DNA of 64,000 bases from Bacteroidales bacterium (GTDB lineage: Bacteria; Bacteroidota; Bacteroidia; Bacteroidales; SM23-62): contig JADHVS010000001.1 of the NCBI GenBank assembly GCA_016783865.1, positions 1 to 64,000 on the forward strand, read 5' to 3'. The notes under the pieces were generated by a model, which was not told the origin of the DNA, did no database searches, and was given only the letters and a program-made list of their open reading frames with translations. A program made the translations under genes and the position numbers. Each line of letters begins with the position of its first letter. Within the stretch, counting starts at the first letter, position 1. This document shows, one piece after another, positions 46,056-56,100 of the stretch.

Positions 46056-47111
46056 ATGAATTCACAAAAAATAAAAATAGGCATTACCCAGGGTGACATC
46101 AACGGGATTGGTTATGAGATCATTATTAAGAGTTTGCTTGATCCCCGCATCTTTGAGATATGTACTCCCATCGTATATGGATCATTAAAAGTCGCGGCAT
46201 ACCACAGAAAAGCACTGGACATTGAAAACTTCAGCCTTACAAGCATAAAATCTCCGGATGAAGCCAACACAAAAAGGGCAAACATCATCAATTGTGTCGA
46301 TGATGACGTACGGGTCGAACTGGGCAAATCAACCGAGATTGCAGGGGAAGCATCCTACACGGCGCTCATTAGGGCAGTCGAAGACCTAAAGGCAAACAAA
46401 CTGGATGCCCTGATCACGGCCCCCATCAATAAATACAATATTCAATCCGACAAATTCTCCTTTGCCGGCCATACCGAATTCCTGAAAGATTATTTTGAAT
46501 CGAAGGATGCGTTGATGCTCATGGTCAGTGACCTGTTGAAAATAGGTTTAATCACCGCACACATCCCCCTGAGTGAAGTCCCGTCAGTCATTACAGAAGA
46601 ACTGGTCCTGAATAAGATCAAATTACTGAATGATTCATTAATCCGCGATTTTGGAGTCAGGAAACCAAAAATTGCTTTGCTGGGACTCAATCCGCATGCC
46701 GGAGAAGAGGGAATGATCGGCCATGAAGAAAAGGATATTATCCTGCCGGCAATAGCAAAAGCGAAGGAGGATAAAATTTATTGTTTCGGCCCATATCCTG
46801 CAGATGGGTTTTTCGGCTCAGGAGATTTCAGGAATTTTGACGGAACGCTTGCCATGTATCACGACCAGGGACTGATACCTTTCAAATCATTGGTCATGGA
46901 TGAGGGAGTGAATTATACTGCCGGACTCCCTATCATCAGGACCTCACCGGCACATGGAACAGCTTTCGACCTGGCAGGCAAGAACGAAGCAAGCCCGAAG
47001 TCCTTCCTCAAGGCTATTTATACGGCTTGTGATATCCATCATAACAGGCAATTCTTTACCGAAATAAATAAGAACCCCCTGGCTGTTTCCGACCTGAGCG
47101 ACCAGGATTAA
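46056..47111 (+). CDS. pdxA: 4-hydroxythreonine-4-phosphate dehydrogenase
   Basis: A 351-residue enzyme of the DXP-dependent pyridoxal phosphate pathway, NAD-dependent oxidation and decarboxylation. Family blocks: GITQGDINGIGYEIIIK at the start, DALITAPINKYNI, FAGHTEFLKDYF with a metal-binding His, LGLNPHAGEEGMIG, and the C-terminal MYHDQGLIPFKSL and TSPAHGTAFDLAG with further His ligands. The upstream gap carries a small tandem repeat. No other pdx gene is in the window. Confidence 0.97.
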   Translation: MNSQKIKIGITQGDINGIGYEIIIKSLLDPRIFEICTPIVYGSLKVAAYHRKALDIENFSLTSIKSPDEANTKRANIINCVDDDVRVELGKSTEIAGEASYTALIRAVEDLKANKLDALITAPINKYNIQSDKFSFAGHTEFLKDYFESKDALMLMVSDLLKIGLITAHIPLSEVPSVITEELVLNKIKLLNDSLIRDFGVRKPKIALLGLNPHAGEEGMIGHEEKDIILPAIAKAKEDKIYCFGPYPADGFFGSGDFRNFDGTLAMYHDQGLIPFKSLVMDEGVNYTAGLPIIRTSPAHGTAFDLAGKNEASPKSFLKAIYTACDIHHNRQFFTEINKNPLAVSDLSDQD

Positions 47112-47226
47112 TCCTTCATAATTTGCTGCTCAAAAACATCATGTTTTTGATTGTCGGATAATTTTTGTCAGGTTTTTGATCCCATTAATCACTAGCTTTG
47201 TTAATAATTAACCAAAAAATATCCTC

Positions 47227-49488
47227 ATGACTAAAATAACTAAGGAAGATGCCCTGAATTATCATTCATCAGGGCGTCCTGGTAAAATTGAAGTAGTACC
47301 CACCAAACCACATTCCACCCAGATAGATCTGTCGCTTGCTTACACACCCGGAGTTGCAGAACCGTGTAAAGAAATTCAAAAAGATCCGGAGAACATTTAT
47401 AAGTATACAGCGAAGGGAAACCTCGTGGCCGTAATTTCAAATGGGACGGCAGTCCTTGGATTGGGAGACATTGGAGCAGGTGCAGGGAAACCGGTTATGG
47501 AAGGGAAAGGCTTGCTTTTCAAGATCTTTGCCGATGTGGATGTTTTTGATATTGAGGTAGATGAAAAAGATCCGGAGAAACTGATAGAAGTAGTACGAAA
47601 GATCTCTCCAACTTTCGGAGGGATTAATCTTGAAGATATCAAGGCTCCGGAGTGTTTTGAAATTGAGGAAAGGCTTATCAGGGAGTTGGATATTCCTGTT
47701 TTCCATGATGACCAGCATGGAACAGCCATTATTTCCGCTGCCGGCCTTCTGAACGCCGTGGAAATAACTGGTAAAAAGATTGAAGACCTGAAGGTGGTGG
47801 TGAACGGTGCCGGAGCATCTGCCATATCCTGCTCAAAGCTTTATGTATCCCTCGGCGTCAGGAAAGAAAATTTAATTATGGTCGACAGCAAGGGAGTCAT
47901 CAGCACAAAAAGAAAAGACCTTAACAAATACAAAATTGAGTTTGCCCGCGATACCGACCTGGAAACCCTCGCAGATGCCTGTAAAGGGGCCGATGTTTTC
48001 CTTGGCCTGTCGGTGGCCGATGTCTTTTCGGCTGAAATGCTCAAAAGCATGGCCCCGGAGCCGATTGTCTTCGCTATGGCAAACCCGAATCCCGAAATCG
48101 AATATGATCTTGCCATGAGAACAAGGGATGATATGATCTTTGCAACGGGAAGATCCGACCATCCCAACCAGATTAATAATGTACTGGGATTTCCTTTCAT
48201 ATTCAGGGGAGCACTGGATGTCAGGGCCAGAGAAATTAACCTGGAAATGAAAATTGCTGCTGTGAATGCACTGGCCGCACTGGCAAAAGAAGATGTTCCT
48301 GAAATTGTGAGTACTGCATATCAAAAACAAAACATCGTTTTTGGAAGAGAATACATCATTCCTAAACCCCTTGATCCCAGATTGATTACAACGGTTGCTC
48401 CTGCTGTTGCCAAAGCAGCAATGGACTCAGGAGTGGCCAGACAGCCCATCAAAAACTTCGAAGTATATAAAGAAACCCTCCGTAAACGGCTCGGGCTCGA
48501 CAACCAGCTGATCAATGTGATCCAAACAAAAGCAAGACAGGAACCTAAAAAGATCGTTTTTGCAGAAGCCGAAAACTTTCAGGTGCTTAAAGCCGCTCAA
48601 ACAGTTATCCATGAAAAAATTGCAGAACCCATTCTACTGGGGAATAAAAAGAAGATATTATCTCTCATTAAGGAGACCGAACTTGATCTTGTTAATCCTG
48701 TAATAATTGATCCGGCGAGCGAAGAAGAATCAAATCGCCGAAATGCATTAGGCAGGTTGTTTTTTGAAAAACGTCAACGCAAGGGAATAACCCTTGATGA
48801 TGCAACCGAATTAATGTTTCACAGGAATTATTTCGGAGTTATGTTGGTTGAAACCGGTCAGGCGGATGGATTCTTATCAGGAATGACCACTAAATACAGT
48901 GAAACCATCAGGCCTGCTTTGCAGATTATTGGCACCAATAACCCGAAAAAACGTATTGCAGGTATGTATATTGTATTTACCAAACGCGGACCGATATTCT
49001 TTGCCGATACCACGGTTAATATTGAACCCTCCGGACAAACCCTGGTGGATACCACTGTTCTGGTTGCCAAACAAATCCGTAAATTTAATATTGAACCCAG
49101 GATCGCGATGCTGTCATATTCTAATTTCGGGGCCACACGTAGTGACAGTTCTCAAAGGGTTCAGGAGGCGATTAAAATCCTTCATAAAGATCATCCCGAT
49201 TTGATTGTCGACGGCGAAATGCAGGCCAACTTCGCATTGAACACAGAACTTAGAATAAGCAAGTTCCCATTTTCCCGACTACAGGATAAGCAAGTCAATA
49301 CCCTTATTTTTCCGAATCTCAGCTCGGGTAATATCGCCTATAAGCTGATGGGAGAACTTGCAGGCCTGGAAATAATTGGACCAATCCTCGTGGGCATTGG
49401 TAAACCGGTTCACATCCTGCATATGGAAAGTTCTGTAAGAGAGATCGTTAATATGGCCGCAATTGCCGTGATCGATGCGCAGGGCTAA
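47227..49488 (+). CDS. maeB: NADP-dependent malic enzyme fused to a phosphotransacetylase domain
   Basis: A 753-residue two-part protein like E. coli MaeB. The malic enzyme part (about 1-425) decarboxylates malate to pyruvate with NADP; blocks YTPGVAEPCKEI, FHDDQHGTAIISAAGLLNA with metal ligands, and VVVNGAGASAISCSKL for the cofactor. The C-terminal part (about 430-753) resembles phosphotransacetylase and is regulatory (binding acetyl-CoA) in characterised cases. A -7-like box, TAGCTTTG, at 47193-47200 is a likely promoter element, but its -33 box is weak. Confidence 0.97.
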   Translation: MTKITKEDALNYHSSGRPGKIEVVPTKPHSTQIDLSLAYTPGVAEPCKEIQKDPENIYKYTAKGNLVAVISNGTAVLGLGDIGAGAGKPVMEGKGLLFKIFADVDVFDIEVDEKDPEKLIEVVRKISPTFGGINLEDIKAPECFEIEERLIRELDIPVFHDDQHGTAIISAAGLLNAVEITGKKIEDLKVVVNGAGASAISCSKLYVSLGVRKENLIMVDSKGVISTKRKDLNKYKIEFARDTDLETLADACKGADVFLGLSVADVFSAEMLKSMAPEPIVFAMANPNPEIEYDLAMRTRDDMIFATGRSDHPNQINNVLGFPFIFRGALDVRAREINLEMKIAAVNALAALAKEDVPEIVSTAYQKQNIVFGREYIIPKPLDPRLITTVAPAVAKAAMDSGVARQPIKNFEVYKETLRKRLGLDNQLINVIQTKARQEPKKIVFAEAENFQVLKAAQTVIHEKIAEPILLGNKKKILSLIKETELDLVNPVIIDPASEEESNRRNALGRLFFEKRQRKGITLDDATELMFHRNYFGVMLVETGQADGFLSGMTTKYSETIRPALQIIGTNNPKKRIAGMYIVFTKRGPIFFADTTVNIEPSGQTLVDTTVLVAKQIRKFNIEPRIAMLSYSNFGATRSDSSQRVQEAIKILHKDHPDLIVDGEMQANFALNTELRISKFPFSRLQDKQVNTLIFPNLSSGNIAYKLMGELAGLEIIGPILVGIGKPVHILHMESSVREIVNMAAIAVIDAQG

Positions 49489-49500
49489 AAAATAACTAGT

Positions 49501-50082
49501 ATGTATGATTACATAGCGGGTAAGGTCGCCGAAAAAACACCAACCTATATCATCCTTGAAGCCGGCCAGATAGGATATTTTATTAACATATCCCTGAATA
49601 CCTATTCCAACCTTGGTAAAACAGAGCCCTGCAAACTTTTTATCCACCAGATCATCCGTGAGGACGCCCATCTCCTTTTTGGTTTTATCGACCAGAGGGA
49701 AAGGGAGATCTTCCGTCAACTGATCTCTGTATCAGGCGTTGGTGCCAATACGGCCAGAATGATCCTCTCCTCAATGACGCCAGACGATGTTATCCGTTCA
49801 ATCAATGAAGGAGATGTATTCGCCCTTAAGAGTGTGAAAGGCATCGGAGCCAAGTCGGCTCAGCGGATAATTGTCGATCTGAAGGACAAAGTGTCTAAAG
49901 TCGAACAATTAGAGGAAATATTCGAATCAGAAAGCAATACTATCCAGGAAGAATCGTTATCTGCATTAGTTAATTTAGGGTTTTCTAAAGCAATGGTTGA
50001 AAAGGTGATACGGCAGATCCATAGCGAAAAAAGTGATCTCACCGTTGAAGAACTGATCAAGGAAGCCTTGAAACGTCTCTGA
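49501..50082 (+). CDS. ruvA: Holliday junction branch migration protein RuvA
   Basis: A 193-residue DNA-binding subunit of the RuvAB complex. The N-terminal OB fold (MYDYIAGKVAEKTPTYIILE) is followed by two helix-hairpin-helix motifs, FRQLISVSGVGANTARMILS and LKSVKGIGAKSAQRIIVDLK, and by the C-terminal RuvB-binding domain (ALVNLGFSKAMVEKVI). It starts 12 bp after maeB and is followed 25 bp later by sprA, a gene order seen in many Bacteroidota. Confidence 0.97.
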   Translation: MYDYIAGKVAEKTPTYIILEAGQIGYFINISLNTYSNLGKTEPCKLFIHQIIREDAHLLFGFIDQREREIFRQLISVSGVGANTARMILSSMTPDDVIRSINEGDVFALKSVKGIGAKSAQRIIVDLKDKVSKVEQLEEIFESESNTIQEESLSALVNLGFSKAMVEKVIRQIHSEKSDLTVEELIKEALKRL

Positions 50083-50107
50083 TTGAACCTAATCCTTATC
50101 AGGTATA

Positions 50108-53100
50108 TTGAACAGGGTAACCAAATATCTGGCTGCTGGAAATGTTATTCTCATCTTAACATCATTTTTTGCTGTTAATGCAGAAAGGATATCATTTTCA
50201 ATCGATTTTTCTGATGAGTTTTTTAGTTATTACGCACCACAGGACACATCGGATAAGGATTCGATCGATTTGAAGTACCCATTCAGAAAAGATCCCAGTT
50301 CACCTTTTTCGGATGTAGGAAAAACTTCACCATTGTTCCTTCGGAATCCATCTAACATCCGCTCAGAAATCATTTACGATCCCGCCACCAATTCATATGT
50401 GTTTTCAGAAAAAATCGGAGAACTTAATTACCGGCCCAGCACCGCCATGTCGCTCGATGAATACAGACGGTTCGAAATGGAGCAGGCCAAACGCGATTAT
50501 TGGACACAACGCAGACTGGGTGAATCTCCCGATATGCAATCCTCATTTATTCCGGCTATTAATATCGGAGGTGAAGCATTCGACAAGGTATTCGGGACAA
50601 ATACCATCAACATTATTCCCCAGGGATCGGCTGAACTCATCTTTGGCTTTAACCTGTCGCGCCTTGATAATCCCACCCTTTCTGAGAAGCTGAGGCGTAC
50701 TCCAAGTTTTACTTTCGAGGAGAAGATCCAGATGAATGTAACAGGAACCATCGGGGATAAAATGAAACTTGGTTTAAATTATAATACAGAAGCCACCTTT
50801 GAATTCGAAAACAAAACCAAGATTGAATATTCCGGAAAGGAGGATGAGATCATTAAGAAAATTGAAGCGGGAAATGTCAGCCTGCCACTAGCCGGATCGC
50901 TTATCACCGGTAGCCAGAGCCTGTTCGGTCTGAAAACCGAATTGCAGTTCGGCAAGTTGACGGTCACTTCCATCTTCTCCCAGCAGGAGGGTGAGACTTC
51001 GGTCATCAATGTGGAAGGAGGCGCTCAACTCAGTGATTTTGAAGTGAATATCGATGACTATGATGCCAACAGGCATTTCTTCCTGTCGCACTATTTTAAG
51101 GACAATTACGACCGTGCCCTTCAAAACCTTCCCATAATCAACACTGGAATCAACATTACCAAGATCGAGGTTTGGGTAACCAATAAGACCAGTAACTTCG
51201 AAAACTCCAGGAACTTTGTGGCCTTCATGGACCTTGCCGAAGATCAGTCCAATATCTTTTCACCCGTATTCACCCAGACCCCCGGTGAAAGAGGGGCCAA
51301 TCCCAGGAACGAAATAAACAACCAGTACCAGCAGATGACCACCGCTTTCAGCAATATCAGGAACATCAATATGGTGAGTAGTACACTGCAGGGTTCAATA
51401 CCCGGATTCCTCGCAGGACAGGATTTTGAGAAGGTGGAAAATGCCCGGAAGCTGTCATCCAGGGAATTTACAATCAATACCAAACTGGGTTATATATCAC
51501 TGAATTCTGCCCTTAATGCGGATGAGGTTCTGGCAGTGGCCTATGAATATACCTTAAACGGAAGAACATTTAAGGTAGGGGAATTATCCTCTGATGGTAT
51601 AGATGCCCCCGGTTCCCTGATCGTTAAGCTTCTGAAAGGAACCAATTTGACCCCGCGGCTGCCATCATGGGAGCTGATGATGAAAAATATTTATGCTATC
51701 GGTGCCTATCAGGTAAATCCCGACGAATTTGTCCTTGAAGTGATGTATGAAGATGACCAGACGGGAACATCCATTAATTATCTCCCTGAAGGCAACATTA
51801 AAAACCAGGTGCTTCTGGGGGTATTGAACCTGGATAACCTGAATGAGCAACTCGACCCTGTTCCGGATGGTATGTTTGATTTCATTTCAGGGATAACCAT
51901 TAACACGCAGAACGGACGAGTCATATTCCCTGTGCTTGAACCGTTCGGGGAATATCTTGAAAAGAAAATAGGACAACCGGATATTGCGGAGAAATATGTC
52001 TTCAATGAGTTATATGACTCGACTAAAACCCTTGCATCCCAAGTGGCGGAGAAGAATAAATTTAAACTGGTGGGGACCTACCGCTCTTCCTCCAGCAGCG
52101 AGATCATGCTCAATGCGATGAATGTCCCGCAGGGATCTGTGGTGGTGACAGCGGGTGGTCGTCAGCTGACCGAAAATGTCGACTTTACGGTTGATTATCC
52201 CCTGGGACGGGTAACCATTATCAACCAGGGACTCCTCGAGTCGGGGACACCCATCAGGATCTCCCTGGAGAGTCAGTCATTGTTTGCAATCCAGACCAAA
52301 ACCCTGGTTGGAGCACATTTAAACTACAAGTTATCGGATGATTTTAATTTAGGGGGAACTATATTAAACCTGACCGAGCGCCCGCTTACCCAGAAAGTAA
52401 ATATCGGTGACGAGCCCATATCAAATACTATTTGGGGAATTAATGGATCCTACCGGAAACAGTCACAGCTACTTACAACAATGATCGATTACCTGCCACT
52501 GATCTCCACCAGTCAGACATCCAACATTACTTTCACAGGGGAATTTGCCCATCTTATCCCCGGACATTCAAGGGCCATTAAGAAGGAAGGGGTAGCATAC
52601 ATCGATGATTTTGAGGGGAGCCAGACATCGATCGATATGAAGAACTTTGCTGCCTGGGTATATTCAAGTACACCATCGGGGCGATTCCAGGAGGGTAGCA
52701 TGGTGAATAATTTAATGTATGGCTACAACCGGTCGAAACTGTCTTACTATGTGATCGATCCACTCTTCCTGAGAAATAATTCCCTGACACCCGGACACAT
52801 AAAAGCCAATCCCGACCTGCAATCGAGCCACTTCGTCGAGGAGGTATTTGAGACAGATATTTTCCCCAATAAGGAGAATCCGAGTGGTGTCCCGACCAAC
52901 CTGGCTGTATTGAACATTTCATTTAATCCGCGGGAAAAGGGACCATATAACTATTCGCTTGACATCGACCAGAATGGATTCCTGCTTAATCCAACCGAAT
53001 CCTGGGGAGGTATCATGCGGGAGATCCAGACCAATGATTTTGAAAATGCCAACGTTGAATTTATTGAGCTCTGGATGATGGATCCATTTGTCGAAGATCC

Positions 53101-56100
53101 GGATCACAAGGGTGGTGATCTCTATTTTAACCTGGGGGATATCTCTGAGGATATCCTGAGGGATTCAAGGAAATCGTTTGAGAACGGTTTGCCTTCCACC
53201 GAGCTTGTCAATCTGGTTGATACCACAGTTTGGGGAAGGATCCCCATCTCCCAATCACTGGTAAACGCATTTAATAATGATCCCCCATCACGGCAATACC
53301 AGGACATCGGACTGGACGGGCTGAGTGACCTGGATGAAGGATCATTCTTTGTTAATTACCTTGATTCAATCCGCCTGTTGCATGGAAACAATTCTCCTGC
53401 TTATATTAATGCATTGGAAGATCCCTCGAACGACAATTTCCATTATTTCAGGGGAACAGACTATGATCAGAATGAGGTAAGCATCCTCGACCGGTACAGG
53501 TATTATAACGGGCTTGAAGGAAATTCACCAACCTCAGAACAAACGGATGAATCGTATCCTACAACAGGGTCAACCTTACCCAATGTTGAAGATATAAACC
53601 GGGATAATACCCTGAGCGAAACAGAAAAATATTATGAGTACCATGTCAGCCTTCGGCCGGAAGACTTCGAGGTAGGGTCAAACTATATCACCGATAAGGT
53701 TACCAAGATCTCTGATTTTCCGAACGGATCGAAATCGAGTGTCGACTGGTACCAATTCCGTATACCTATTAATGATTGGCAGGACAAAACAGGAGGTATC
53801 CAGGATTTTAAGTCTATCCGTTTCATGAGAATGTACCTTACCGGATTTGATGACAAGGTTGTGCTGCGATTTGCACGCCTGGATCTTGTGAGGGGAGAAT
53901 GGAGAAGATATAACTACCCGCTCACCCAGGGTGGGGAAGGGATAACATCGCCTGAACCAACAGACGGGGTACTTGATGTTTCGGCAGTAAACATTGAGGA
54001 GAACGCAGGAAAAACTCCGGTTAACTATATACTACCTCCCGGTATCGACAGGGTTATCGATCCCACCAACCCGCAGCTCAGGCAATTAAATGAGCAGTCG
54101 ATCCTGATGAAAGTGACCGACCTGGAAGATGGTGATGCCAGGGCAGTATATAAGAATATTTTCATGGACATCAGGCAGTATAAGAAAGTCCAGATGGAGG
54201 TACATGCCGAGGCTATCGAAGACCTGGTCCTGAATGATAACGACCTGGTTGCCTTTATCCGGCTGGGCTCTGACTATAAGAACAATTACTATGAATATGA
54301 GGTTCCTCTCATCCTGACTCCTCCGGGAAGATACGACAATAATAATCTGAACGACCGCCGCACAGTATGGCCGGTCGAAAACAGGTTTGAAATACCACTT
54401 GAGATTTTTCAGGATGTTAAACAGGCCAGGAACGACGACATGCGTGTAACGGGTGCTACCGTGACCATGAATACCATTTACAGCTTTTTTGATAAAAAGG
54501 GAAACCGGGTAAGTGTGAAAGGAAATCCAAACCTGAGCAATGTAAGGACCATTATGATCGGTATCCGGAACCCAAGGGCTTCAGGTAATTCACTGGAAGA
54601 TGACGGTATGCCCAAATCGGGAGAGATCTGGATGAATGAGCTTCGCCTGACCGATTTCAATGAAGACGGAGGCTGGGCTGCCAATGCCCGGATGACTACC
54701 AAACTGGCCGACCTTGGATCAGTTACTATTGCAGGGAACACCAGCACACCGGGCTTCGGTGGCATTGAGAAAAAAGTGAATGAACGATCCAAAGAGGAGG
54801 TTATTCAGTATGATATTTCATCGAACCTGGAACTGGGTAAATTCTTCCCTGAAAAATCCGGTATTAGCATCCCCTTGTATGTAGGTTTCTCGGAAACCGT
54901 AATCAATCCACAGTACAATCCCCTCGACCCTGACATACAATTAAAATCTGCACTGAGGAATGCAGAGACCGCGAAAGAAAGAGACGAAATAAAATATAAT
55001 TCGCAGGACAGGACCACAAGGAAAAGCGTCAACCTCACCAACATCAGGAAAAACAAAATGGAAGGGCAGCCCAGGTTTTACGACCTGGCCAACTGGTCGA
55101 CAAGCCTGGCTTATAATGAGACCTACATGCGTAATATAAAAACCGAATATGATTCAAGGAAAAGATACAGGGGAGCCATAGCCTATAACTTTAATACACG
55201 TCCAAAAAATGTGGCGCCTTTCGCCAAGGCAAATATTTTCAAGTCGCAATACATGAGGATGTTCAAGGATATGAATTTTTACTTCTATCCTTCACGTTTT
55301 TCTTTCCGGACGGACCTTTCGAGAGATTACAATGAAAGGCTGCTGAGGAATCTGGCTAATCCCGGAGCAAGAATAGATACCATTGTTAATAAGAATTTCC
55401 TCTGGAACAGATATTATGATGTTAAATTCGATATCACCAAAGCGCTTAAGCTTGACTTTAGCGCAACCAACATAGCCCGTATTGATGAACCGCTTGGTGT
55501 TATGGACAAGGAACGGGATGACTACCAGGCCAAGAAGGATTCGATATTGCAGGAGCTGTACAGTTTTGGCCGTACTACCCATTATGATCACAGTATCAAT
55601 GCAGCATATACTATCCCCATTAATAAAATACCCATATTGAACTGGGTAACAGCATCGGCCCGGTACAGTGCAAATTATTACTGGGATGTGGGACCCATAA
55701 CACCCGACACAATTGAGCTTGGGAATACGGTAAAAAATTCAAATAACCTGCAGCTAAATGGCCAGCTAAACATGCTTAACCTCTATAATAAGGTACCTTA
55801 TCTGAAACAGGTCAATGAAAAATTCCGGTCAGGATTCCGCCGGCCGAGTAATGAAAAACGTACAAAGGAGGTCAGGTTTGAAAGCGAAGGATTATCCCTG
55901 AGGGCAAACCGTGCCCGGTCGATCTCTCATAATTTGAAAACCGAAAACGTACAGGTCACCTTTTACGATGAGAACGGACAGGAGATTGAAGGTGAACTTG
56001 AGGTAACCGGGCCCAACCGGATTATATTCACAACAAAAGAGGACTACCGGAATGTAAGGTGCGAAATAGTTGGGACAATTGAGCTGGGTGATCATCCGTT